A stretch of 64,000 bases of DNA from Gadus chalcogrammus. Lineage: Eukaryota; Chordata; Actinopteri; Gadiformes; Gadidae. Shown here piece by piece: positions 33,950 through 44,876 of this stretch; positions within the stretch are counted from its first letter, which is position 1; every line of letters starts with the position of its first letter. Both the position numbers and the translations under genes were made by a program. The notes under the pieces are model-generated. The model did no database searches, was not told where the DNA came from, and saw nothing but the letters and a program-made list of their open reading frames with translations. Location of the stretch: assembly GCF_026213295.1 (NCBI RefSeq), contig NC_079426.1:14956925-15020924 (forward strand), in the 5' to 3' direction.

Positions 33950-34200
33950 AATATTGACAGAGTGACAAGCCTTTCAACAGTTGTTCATCCACGTCCTCTG
34001 ACAGTGGCTCTACCCTCCTTGTCACTGTTGCAGGGCCAAGCAGTTCACCACAGAGTGCGATGTTGACTTGGTCTTTGTTTTGAGGTCGCTGAACACAGTC
34101 TCTGTGTCAGCGGCCTATGCTTCCTTGATTAAATCGCCATCGGTTAAAGGTTTCTTGTGTTCAGCCAAAAGGTGGTAGCTGTCTTTGAATTATTTTTAAT
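33950..34200 (-). pseudogene. Fragment of a hAT-type transposase, N-terminal part
   Basis: Minus-strand frames give SYHLLAEHKKPLTDGDLIKEA, then (with a stop and shift) PATVTRRVEPLSEDVDEQL. This is the pattern seen in SCAND3/ZBED/GTF2IRD2-type hAT transposases (K-P-T-DG-xx-KE, later VTRRVE). It is clearly dead. Confidence 0.55.
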
Positions 34201-34438
34201 CTGTGTTGTGGTGCCAGCCCCGATTCCCAGCCCCGAGGGGTAGGCGCCCACTGCTCTAGACCTTGTCTAGGCTGGAGGTCATCGCTGCTGTCAGGGCCTC
34301 TCGCAACACCTTTCAAACATCATGATTTGGAGTCGCCAAAATGTCTAAATATTTAACCTGCTATATCCAGTTGTTTTTTTCACCACATACCACTTCAGAA
34401 ACTATCTGTCTCTCCAAGTACCACCATTATGACCGACA

Positions 34439-34553
<115 letters not shown>

Positions 34554-34659
34554 TGGGAGGACATTAAGTATAACAACTGTATTACATACAAACACACACA
34601 CAGAAAGTCAGAACATGAGAATAACAAATATACCAAAAACCTTCCTCGCTTAAATACAA

Positions 34660-34870
34660 ATAATATTAATTGTTGGCCAGCATGTTGACAGCCTCTACAT
34701 CCATAAGCCTAATGAGAAGTGTGCGCCTGCCTCTCAAACACAGTCCTGTGATGTCTGGATCAATCAAGGTCAGCTTCAGTCTCAGGTCTGGCTCACCATC
34801 CATCCTGCATCTGTATTTAGTTTTAATGACGGCAAGTGAAGCGAAGCCTTTCTGAACCATTCATAATTGT
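34660..34870 (-). pseudogene. Fragment of a hAT-type transposase, C-terminal dimerisation part
   Basis: A 64-codon minus frame with FASLAVIKTKYRCRMDGEPD and LRLKLTLIDPDI. This is the end of the hAT C-terminal domain in SCAND3/ZBED-type transposases (xxIKTKYRxRLxxExDLRLxLT). It lies upstream, in transcription order, of the N-terminal fragment at 33,950-34,200, so the pieces are rearranged or come from two elements. Confidence 0.7.
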
Positions 34871-37800
34871 AGCTCTTATATCTTTCCGTCACAGTTTAGC
34901 TTGTAATCCTGGATGTTTGTGAGCACCATAGCCTGACTATGTAACAGGCTGATAATGAAACAAAGATATTACAGGAAAAGCTAAACCTATTTTAAATGCC
35001 TTTTCAATGATCTCATGGTGCAGTCATTTTCATTCGTAGTAGGCCTACTATAAAAAATATGATTAGTATTATGTTTTAAAATTAATTTATTTATTTTAAC
35101 AATGGTACGCGTACCTCCAGTTTGAGAACCAATGTTCTCAAAAATGTCCAAAAACGTCAAAAATAAAATTCAAAAACTTGTCGGCGATTGAAAAATCGGG
35201 GGTTGCGTAAAGAAAAGCACATATCCGTACAGCTTGCAAGACGGCAATGGCGGAGTATTGTACCAGAGGCTTACAATTGTTCATAGTTTTTGTTTTTATT
35301 GAGAACGACTTTTTGACACAGACTACAAATGTAGCTAGCCTACACTGTTTAAAGGGTGGAAGGGGGTCGTTTTTCAGGACTCATAAAAATGGACCAACAT
35401 TGAAAACAAAAGCTGCTGACTAAACTGAACGCTATTCTATTAAACTATAACACCATGAGTTTGCAGCCATGTTGCGTCACCTGATCTGAATAATGCGCGC
35501 TGACTCTCCGAGCAGATTTATCGGGTTGTGTTCAAGAACAGCTCTGGCGTTGGCTGTTTTTTGCTGTTGGACCTGCCTTGACGGCCAAGGGCGTTTGTTA
35601 CAAAACTTATTTGGGATCAGAAAGTGAGACAACAGTCTCACAGTTTCCTTTTTCCCAAGGATGGTGTTTATTGTCTTTTCGCAAATAAACTCCTGTATTC
35701 TTCATCCGAGGCTATATAGAATGTCCTCCACGAGTGAGGAGCCCTCCATCAGCAGACTGTATGCGACTTATATGAGCGGTGGAGGAGAGACCGCCTGGGG
35801 GTGCTGCCTGGCCGACCGCCTGTCACTCATGTCTATGAAGGGATCCGGTTGACATATCGCGGTTGACACAATTGGGATGGAGGAGTGGCCCAGGGCGAAA
35901 AGCTGCACTAGGGGACACCCCTGGAGGGTGTCAGGCGCCAGGTGCCCGCGTCTCTCTTCACTTCCCTCTCTCTTTCTCTCTCGCTCTCTCTGCTTCTGTC
36001 TCTCTCTCGCGCTCTCTCGCTCTCTCACTCTCTCTCTCTCCGTCTCTCTCACCCTGTTGATCTCTCTCTCTCTGTTGATCTCTCTCTCTATCTGTGCATA
36101 TCTCTCTTTGTCTCTCTCTGTTGATGTCTCTCTGTTGATGTCTCTCTTTCTATGTATCTCTTGCTTTATATATACCTTTCTCTTTTCTCTCTCAATGGCT
36201 CTCGGTGTCTGGGGAGGAGGGCGGGGGACAGGAAGGGGGCTTCAGGAAATGGAGCAGGTCTTGTTTGGGCTTTCAAAACACTGTAAGGAAGGAAATAAAA
36301 TACAAAACATTGGAGTTACTTTTCAGGAGCAAGTGCACCTTTTCAATATTGATGGGTCTTATATAACAACACTTATAACTTACAATTGGAAAATGATTTA
36401 CAAGCAATTATTCATTTTTTTAAACAATCAGATAACAGTTAATATTCGGGGCTGCTGCTGGCTATTTCGTATTACAGTAACGGTTTTATATGTATGTTTT
36501 TTCAGGTAGTTAATTGTTTGAATAAGGACTGTATGCTGCATTCCTGAGAAGGAAAATACAAATCAAGCACATGTGGAGCTACCTGGAGTGTAGACTGTAT
36601 AAAATAGATTTTTTTCATTCTATGTGGTCGCTTTTTGTTCATTGAAAACTTAAATGAATCCTCTGGGCTTTTTGAAGTCACAATATGAATATTAATGCAA
36701 ATTGGTCTGTAGGCAAATGGTTGACAATTATAAAAGTGTATGTAAAGGTGTTGTTTCTTCCTACTCAAAACTAAAACGTTAGGGTATCTTAGCATAGGAT
36801 GTGGGCACCAATAATAAACAAGTGTGACATCTATTTTTTTTACATAAAATCTTTATGCTGTACACATCTACTATGTGCAAAGGTGCCATTCTTGAGATTT
36901 ATTTGCCATTTATCATATTTCACCTAAAACAACGCTTGACAGTCAAACAGATTTTAAAGTGCTCACCACGTTCTTATGATCTGGAAACAAGACACATCTG
37001 TGAGCTCATGTTTTATCTGCTCAGGCTGCTCTCCTTTTGGGGCAGATGTCCAGCAGACCTGGCCCGTGTCTGTCCAATCACAACAACTGATCTAATATGG
37101 TCGGGTTTCAGGATTTGGCTGCCCCTGATGCGTCATACTTTTCGACGCTCTGATTGGTTGTAGGACTCGACTATCCAATTGTGTTCAGAGGCATTTTGGT
37201 CTGCAGCCATTAAAAACACGACTTGGAATAACTGAGAAGTGGCCTAAATGACCTACTTATGTCACTGTCAGCTCTCCATAGGCCTGTCTTATGTCGATGG
37301 AATGATATTGTCGTGGCTCAGGTCCAAAATTACCTTGGGCTGATCGGTAAATAAGGAGAAACACGTCTGACGTTACTTGTCATAACATGTCATTTTGTCC
37401 CATCGGCCAGTACTGTCTGGATTGGAGTGGCCATTCGGGACTCTTCCAGATCAGCAGATGGCAAGTGCGTCCCTAAGTTTCTCCCTCTCTCTTTCTTTCT
37501 CTCTCCCCCCTCTCTCCCTCCCCAAGGGTTTCAGCTGAAAGCTGGGAGTAGAAGGAGGATTGACTGTAGTCTCTCTCTCTCTCTTTCTCTCTCTATCCGA
37601 GGAAACCGTAGAAACAGGACAGCAAAACTGTGTGTCTGAGTGTTTCTTTATCTGTGTGAGTACTAAGCATACTGCTCCAAGGATGGCCGAGATCAAGAGA
37701 GAGAGAGAGAGAGAGATGAAGTGTGTTTGTTTTGAGTGACTGATGTGTTTGAAACAAACAAAGGGCTTCCTAGAAACATTTATTCTGGTAAAGAAGTGTG

Positions 37801-38339
37801 TTTGTTAATTTATATTGAAGATGCAATGAAGGCTGTGGACTTGCTTCAATTTGTGTGTGTGTGTGTGTTTGTGCATTTGTGCATGAGTGTGTGTGTGTGA
37901 GAGAATGGATTAGAGAGAAAGATGGTGTGAAATGTAGTGTTTTGGCGGATGTTTTGGCAGCCTCTTCATTTTGTGTTTGACATTGTTTATCACAGGACAC
38001 AAATGCCCTCTCCTCTTCCACCTCCTCATCACTTTAATTGAAAGGTATAACATCTTCCTATGAAACGCTTTGATACATTTTACCAAAGTGTCCTAAAGGG
38101 AGCAGAGATTCATGGAATTCAGGGGCAGGTAGGGGCTGAGCACCTCGCTACCGGACGCTGACAGGACAGCTGAGGGCATGGAGGATCAAACCGAAAGCTT
38201 CAGGGATCTATCCCCAGTACTATCTGAGTACCCAACCCCCCCTTGCGATATCCTTAGTGCTATGTTAATCAAGAGATAATCAACTTAAACGCTATCAAAT
38301 GTTGCTGAATCTGTTCCAGTCATCACCAACACAATATCC
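34871..38339. other. Non-coding stretch with CT-rich tracts
   Basis: It contains CT-rich low complexity at about 35,950-36,190 and 37,480-37,600, and GT-rich tracts near 37,850. The frame at 35,661-35,852 has a short protein-like stretch (SSTSEEPSISRLYATYMSGG) but no clear splice sites. No gene is called. Confidence 0.4.
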
Positions 38340-39094
38340 ATCCTCTACATTACATGTCCGTTCGATGGAGCCCTCTACTGGAATTGAAGCTCTGAAACTG
38401 ATAACGGGGACCAGCTTTGCTCTGCTCAGCTATTATAGTTGACCTTACAATTAATACAACATTGTTATATTTCTAACATTACATTTGTTTTCCATGGAGA
38501 CTGTCCTCGCCAGGAGTTGAATGCAGGTCCCCGGGGATGATGACCCAGCACTATTGTTGCTGTGCTACAAAGGCACTGGCTATTACCTGGTCAGAGGTTG
38601 TAATTGGCATACAATTTACGTGACATTGTTACATTTCATAAATTGCATGAAGACTGCCGGAGTTGAACCCCGGTCTCCAGAAGGGATAACCAACCATCTC
38701 CACTGTGCCACCAAGTCGCTGGCTACAACCTGATCAGAGGTTATCAGTGGCATTATAATTCAAATGACGTTACATTTCTCAATTATTTCATTTCAATGTT
38801 GTCAATGCAAGATAATATTAGGTTTCCATGGATATCACCGCTGGCAGGATTGGAATCTAGCTCGGCAGAGATGGTAACTAACAACAGTCTCTGTTATGAC
38901 AAAGACATGCTGGTTACAACCTGAGGTTGTAATTGGCATTGTGATCATTTGTAACATTTTCCCACATCATTCTCATTTGGTCTCCATTTGATTCTTCATG
39001 TGGTAGTCAGGAGTTTATAATTGACATTACAACTTACTTGGCATTTGAAAAACTAATTTGGTTTCCAAGGAGAGCATGCTTGGCGGGAGTTGAA
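38340..39094 (-). repeat. Degenerate tandem array of tRNA-like units
   Basis: Read on the minus strand, at least four units repeat at 140-240-bp spacing. Each has a B-box-like GGTTCAACTCC relative (near 38,659, 38,513, 38,847 and 39,087) and, where preserved, an A-box-like TGGCACAGTGG. They share ACAACCTGATCAGAGGTT and GACATTGTTACATTTC on the plus strand. No unit folds as a convincing functional tRNA. Confidence 0.5.
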
Positions 39095-39202
39095 AGATAA
39101 CCGATAGCTATGTGTACAACAGCAGGTGGAGGCGGTACAAACAGCCCTGCGGTGGGCTGGGGCTTCTCCCATGGCGTGGAAATGCTCATTGATTAACACG
39201 GG
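39095..39202. repeat. 108-bp orphan repeat, copy 1
   Basis: It is 105/108 identical to 46,344-46,451. The plus frame after an AG reads VEAVQTALRWAGASP(M)AWK in both copies. The right flank differs abruptly after AACACGGG. The left joins the tRNA-like array. I do not recognise it; it could be an exon fragment or a short retroposed segment. Confidence 0.8.
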
Positions 39203-39213
39203 AGGAGTAACTT

Positions 39214-39625
39214 TAGGTCAAGGCAAGGCAAGGCAAGGCAACTTTATTTATATAGCACTTTTCATACACAAGGCAGACTCAAAGTGCTTCACATATAAAC
39301 ATTGTCATACAATAAAATAAAATAATAGATAAGTAAAAGAAAAACATATGCAAAGAAATGGGTAAAATCGAAAAAGGCATTTTAATATTAAAATAGAAAA
39401 TAAAGGCAAAGTTAAAAAAGCTTTTTAGAAAGTGCAATGTATTTAAGATTTTAGCAGAAAGCTATAGCAAACATAAAAGTCTTCAGTCTTGTTTTAAAGG
39501 TGCTCAGAGTTGGGGCAAGTCTTAAATCCTCTGGGAGTTTATTCCAGCTATTTGTTGCATAGTAACTAAAGACAGCTTTCAAGGGCAAAGCTGTCTTCAG
39601 AGTATTCCTATTAGTAGGTGTCGTT
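39214..39625 (-). mobile_element. 3' end of a Rex/CR1/L2-type LINE
   Basis: On the minus strand it ends in TATATAAATAAAGTTGCCTT with repeated TTGCC units (GGCAA repeats on plus). Frame 39,601-39,455 encodes SYYATNSWNKLPEDLRLAPT then LSTFKTRLKTFMFAIAFC and a stop, the C-terminus of a non-LTR reverse transcriptase. The 3' UTR has GAAGCACTTTGAGT and GAAAAGTGCTATATAAAT, closely matching the tail of the SINE at 13,481-13,760. Confidence 0.8.
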
Positions 39626-39878
39626 TACCTTGACTTTTCATGCTGCAAATTCACATCAATAGTTATTATTCCATGGCTTCATTGCATGCTGTTTTCCTTT
39701 TTTCCTTTTTTAATGTCAGAATGCGGGATGCGGGCCTAAAGGGAATACAGCTTGAGGAGGAAAAATAAATTCTGTATATATTGATATGATTTTTACTATT
39801 CTGGTGAAAAGATTTACTGCATTTCATTATGAAGCAATTCTATGATTTCTGGAAATATGTTGAAAATCTAAAGGGGTT

Positions 39879-40690
39879 TAGGGCTGGCCCGAATTATTCG
39901 AATATTCGAATACTCGTTTGGAAAATTAGTATTCGAAGCTTAAATCAGTATTCAGAGCTTCGTTTTAGTTTTTTTTCCACGTACGTGACGTTACCAGAGC
40001 CAGGGAGGCAAACTATAAGCGTCAGCGACACCAAGCAGAGAAGCGAGAGAGGTGGAGGAAGAATAGATATCTTGTTTCCCTTTACTTTATAACACCACAT
40101 TAGCGGGATCTCTGGAGGAAGAGAGATCCCGCTAATGTGGGATCTCTCTTCCTTAAAGCTAAGGTTTACAAACCTTAGCTTTAAGGTTTGTAAACCTTAA
40201 AGCTAAGGTTTACAAACAACTAAACCTTAGCTTAGTTGTTTGTTTACGTTCGCTGTACAGCGCCGCGCCAATCTACTGTGACTGGCTTGCTGCAGAGCGT
40301 GAGCGTCTTGGGAATACCCGGTCAATATAATGGATATAATATGGACACATAAGACAATCAATATTCGGTATTTGTTATGGATTTATTGTACAAATTCCCT
40401 GAAAAGATGCACGTTCCAGGATGAATTGAAAAGCTCCCGTAAGGGCTGAGATGGCAGAGAACAGCTGATTTGGAACGGAGCAACAGCTGTTCGCTTTCAC
40501 AGGGAAAAACTAAGGAACTTCAACCTACTTAGGCCTACTAATTAACGTTCAAAAGCTATTAAATCTTCAACAAAATATGCAGATACTGTCAAAATCGGTT
40601 CCAGGGAGTATATAGTGATTATTAATGTTGTTTTTGATGGTGTTTATTCGAGTATTCGAAGCCTGAAAAATGGCATTTGGGCCAGCCCTA
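39879..40690. mobile_element. hAT-type MITE (TAGGGCTGGCCC ends), 812 bp
   Basis: The termini TAGGGCTGGCCC and GGGCCAGCCCTA are exact inverted repeats, with AAGGGGTT duplicated on both sides (39,871-39,878, 40,691-40,698). TATTCGAATATTCG-type subterminal repeats occur at both ends. There is no transposase. The middle carries a cluster of palindromes at 40,095-40,255. Confidence 0.9.
40095..40255. repeat. Cluster of overlapping palindromes
   Basis: A 19-bp-arm hairpin (40,095-40,113 / 40,122-40,140) can alternatively pair with the next GGGATCTCTCTTCCT. After it come AAAGCTAAGGTTT-AC-AAACCTTAGCTTT (40,155-40,182), AAGGTTTGTAAACCTT (40,183-40,198), and further CTAAGGTTT/AAACCTTAG and ACAAACAACTA/TAGTTGTTTGT pairs. 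Confidence 0.9.
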
Positions 40691-40698
40691 AAGGGGTT

Positions 40699-41834
40699 TA
40701 ATTAATTAGTTAGGCATAGACAGTCCTCTATATGTAATTTATAAATAAAGTCCTTAGCTTAGATCTCACACAAGTCATAAATATTGCTTCCTCACTACCT
40801 GAATTGATCAATCCAGACTTTTATATGTTTATAAATGCTTTGCAAGGCACATATACTTCAGATGAGCTCACACAAAGGCCTCACTAATGCTTTCTAAACA
40901 GCCTTTACTAATCACAAATTGCAGCATCATTATATGTTGATCAGTTTTCACATTCAGCCTTCAAGACATCTCCTTGGATGAACACAGACAGCAATATTCT
41001 TACCCATCCCTTCATGCGAGAAGTTGCTACAAAAAAGGACTGATTTAATGATGCACTAAGGGAGCCTGTAGCTTTTCAAGCGCCATGTTTGCGTCGTATT
41101 TGGCAGTAGTCTGATGTCCGAATACATACAGCTCTTTGAACGTTTCTGTGCCAAGAGAAAAGCCTTGTTGGGCATTGATCGGTAATCGAAATTAGCACAA
41201 TTGAGCACCGAAAAGACCTGCCATGTCTATGGATTTATCTATTGCGTGCTTAGGCCGGAATAAAGCCCCCTGCACAATGGTGCACACGAATATACACTTG
41301 CAACGCAACACACACACGCACACATACACACTCTCATACAGTTGTTGGAAGGTGCACAACGATTGCATGTCCATAAGCAATTTTGGGGCTGAAAAGAATC
41401 AATTGATCCTTGCATTCTTATCTGAGGCAACACATTAACTGTCATGGATGTGGAAGAGAACGCAAAACTGAAAGCGGTTTTCGGACAGACTGCTTGACTC
41501 ATTTTAATGTTATGTCCATGCATGCTCTCGCCTGCCAGGCAAGTCTTTATGTGCTTTTTAAAGAAATCTGCCATTAGTGGAGGAACCTTTTAACCCATAT
41601 GGACAAAATGCTTTAGCTGGAGCTAGGTTTTGGAGGTTCAGTGACGGAATTGATCTATAGATTTGGCTGATGATTGATTCGGCTCTTCTGTTTGCACTAC
41701 TGATTGAGAATGCTTATAATGCCAGTAAAATTACTCTTTCTCACCGACATCTGCCCTACTCACTGTCCCTCTTCTGACCCCTACTCACCTGCCTGTGCCG
41801 ACCCCTTCCCTAAGTGCTCAATACGCCCACTCAG
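40699..41834. other. Non-coding stretch, no recognised feature
   Basis: No family-like frame or repeat boundary was found in about 1.1 kb. A short CA-rich patch lies near 41,308. Confidence 0.4.
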
Positions 41835-42042
41835 AAGAACTCAGGAAAATACAGAGGATGCTGTAAAATCCCTGAGATTGTACGGATCAACTACAGCTTC
41901 AGGTCCAACGCCAGAGACGACAGACACAACACAGTCGATCAAACTGCAGGTTAAATCATCTCAGCCCTACTCTCGACGGTACACCACTCAACATTCAATG
42001 AGACTCATCAGACAAGACTCTTACTATGAGCCTGACTGCTAG
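41835..42042 (+). CDS. Candidate downstream exon, unidentified
   Basis: A long pyrimidine-rich tract (about 41,728-41,830) ends in ACTCAG. The open frame then runs 68 codons to a TAG at 42,040-42,042, with RLYGSTTASGPTPETTD and YSRRYTTQHSMRLIRQDSYY. An alternative donor CTGCAG|GTTAAA would end the exon at 41,949. The composition is protein-like, with no transposon motif. It could be a TTC28 C-terminal exon by position and strand, but I cannot match the protein. It directly abuts the 3' end of the L1 remnant. Confidence 0.3.
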
Positions 42043-42054
42043 TGCAAGCATAGG

Positions 42055-43147
42055 CTAGCCCTTCCTATAGAGCCCCATAGGGGCCTCTGTGACAGACAGG
42101 GGGCCCACACACACGTCCTGGCTCATCAGAGTCATGTGAATGTCACTTGAATTATAATGTCTAAGGGTTAGAACTCTATGACGAGCACAGAAAGAGGATG
42201 ATTGGACCCACCTCAGGGCATGCTCCCATGCGACTGGACCTATGTCCTCCCCATGCTCTGCAGACCAAGCATTGCGCAAAGCATTAGAGGTTTTTGTCTG
42301 ACTTTCGAGAAGAGTATTGTACAGTATTGTAAAGGTACCTTTGAGATTGGGGTTAACGTCAAGGATCATATCAACAAGAGTGGGGGGACGGAGGGCAGGG
42401 AAGCCAGGAAAATTATTACGAGCAAAATCTCTGACTTGCAATATCTAAAGAGATGAGTGGGCCGCAAATTGAAAGTCTGAGTTAGCTGGTCGAAGGAGGC
42501 AAATATGCCACAAATTTAAAGTAAAGTATTATTGACAAAATCCATAGTTCTTTCCAGATCAAAAAGCCTTGCCAATAACTGACGGAGTGAACAGAGTGGG
42601 AATGTACTGGGGCCGAGACAGGCATCACCTGTAGCCCAAAGTGCCGTCTGAACTGTTTCCAGATTTGAAGGCAGTTCTTCACTACAACACTACTGGAGTG
42701 CGTGGTTGGCGACGAAGTCGGGGGGAGGCACAACAGCGACATCAGAGAAGAGGGACTACATGAAGCTTTCTCAACCTGCAGCCATGATGGAGGTTAGCTG
42801 TTGGTGCTGCACTAATGCAATATTGTTCTAACTGTTTAGGTTTTTGTAGAATTCATTTTTGGATTATAGGGTTGCTTTGGTTCCAAGTAAATTGTGAGAG
42901 TGAGCTATCAAGAGAATGGAAAAATGTTTTAGGGAGGGAAATAGGTATACATTGGAAAAGATACAAGAACTTCGGCAGTACATTCATTTTAATACAATTT
43001 ATTCGGCCAGCAGGAGACAGAGGCAAGAATGACCACCGGTGGACATCTAGGGACAGCCTGGCTAAAAGAGGGGAAAAGTTACATTTAAATAGTTCTGAAT
43101 TGTTTTTAGTTACACAGGCACGCAGATATTTAAAGTGCTCCAGAGAC
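42055..43147 (-). pseudogene. L1 ORF2, C-terminal third
   Basis: It begins with FKYLRACVTKNNSELFKCNF and SPAGRINCIKMNVLPKFLYL (43,147-42,850), the thumb region of L1 reverse transcriptase. It continues with QIWKQFRRHFGLQ (42,742-42,482) and VRDFARNNFPGFPAL and WEHALRWVQSSSFCARH (42,441-42,055). Frame changes separate the pieces. Confidence 0.8.
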
Positions 43148-43155
43148 GTTCTGAA

Positions 43156-44868
43156 CATAGGCGTCGATTACGGGGGGGACATGTCCCCCCCACTATTTGA
43201 AATACGAATTTTGTCCCCACCACTTTTAAAAATGTGCAAACCAATTGCAACTGAAAAAATTCCCACATACTCAACCGAAATCGTCAAGTCTAAAATCATG
43301 CGATAGGCGCGCACGAAGACATCATTTATTAGATAGGCCTACCTAATAGGCCTACCTAATGAACCGTTGGAACACACAAGACCAGAACCCATAGCAACGC
43401 CCAATCCGAGAAGCCCAATCCCTATGAGCTCCCCACGCTACGGCCATCCGGAGGCGCACAGATCTTTTGGCCGTGATATTATATATACAATTATATTATA
43501 TTATATACTATTATATATAGAGCTCCGAGAGTCGCAAACGGCAACAATCACTTTCTCCTCCATGCTGCAGTTCACCCCGGACTGCACTGCACTGAGTTTG
43601 ACGGTTGAACGCTGATTGGCTGTTACGTTACACATGTCACTCAGTGGCCACGCTGTTGAACGCTGATTGGCTGTCATCACGCAAAATTCGTGTCAAAGTT
43701 GAAATATTTCAACTCGAGCGAATTTGTCGCGCCACAAATCCTCGTGAACGCGCTCGCCTGTGCACGGCAAAAGTGTGGCGCGACAAATCAAAACAAATCA
43801 AAAAAAATTCCCCCGATACGCGTCTATACGTTCACTTTGTATGAGATCTTGTTGCCCCGTCGCGTTTGGTGTGAACGCACTGGAGAAGTTTCAAGATAGA
43901 CAGCCAAAATTTACATTTTTATTCAGAAAATTGCCGGTCCTTTTGCTTCCTGTAAAAAGCATGTTTGTGACACGATATGGATACATCATTTAGCCTGCAT
44001 GTGGAGGGCCACATAAGGTAAGAAATTGGTTTACGTCAACTTTGCTGCTGGTTCTGTTTGCTCGTGATGACCTGGCAAAAGGTTATCCACGGTCCTAAGC
44101 GATTGTGATCTGATTCTGGTTGGTGCTCCAGCTAGTATGCATTGTATAGATTTCAGCTAGTAGCAGCTACACACGGTGCGATTGCTATGCCAATGTGGTT
44201 ATAGTTGTTTTGTCTGATTGAGGTATGTGACGACTTGGAGCCTGGTAGGCCTATCCTGACATAAATATGTTCTTGCATAACCTGTGTGATTATCCTAAAC
44301 TGTAGGGGATTTTATTTGTGGGGAATTTGCTTATGATGTTGCAACAAGTGAAGTCTACATTGGTCCTTCGCAAGTGTTTACTGGTGGTCAAGATTTGGCA
44401 GATGCAATTCTCCTCTGGGCGCTTGTTTTTTTTGTTTTTTTTTAATGCAGCATAACATATGCTACCAGCAGCCCTTGCTTGTCTTCAAAAGGCTGATGCT
44501 CAGTACCTCGTTTCCTTTCGTACCCCCTTTACAGTCTGGCATTGTTTGTCTGGTACACTTTGTTGATGTCAAGATAAGTGTTAAATTGCCAACACTGTTC
44601 TTTGTCCTGTGTGCATTAGTATTACATATTCCGAGCCAATACCCTGATGTTTCCAACGCCGTTTTGCAAAACAAGCCAAAACACAAACTGTGTTTTCAAC
44701 TTATTGTTCGAATAGGATTTTCAACACCTGACTATACACTGTAGGGCATATTGTAATGCAGCGTTGAATGGATGAATAGCTTACATAAAGGTACCCAGCA
44801 CTTTTCAAACCACACTCAAGCTTATGGTTATTGTCCCCACCACTTCTAAAAACAAACTGACGCCCTTG
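43156..44868. mobile_element. Non-autonomous hAT element inserted in the L1, 1,713 bp
   Basis: GTTCTGAA is duplicated exactly (43,148-43,155, 44,869-44,876). The termini CATAGGCGTCGA and (reverse-complemented) CAAGGGCGTCAG form an imperfect inverted repeat. GTCCCCACCACTTxTAAAAA occurs near both ends, in the same orientation. Deleting the element and one duplicate joins the L1 frame without a shift (LTFRT to SLEHFKYL). No transposase is recognised. Confidence 0.85.
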
Positions 44869-44876
44869 GTTCTGAA

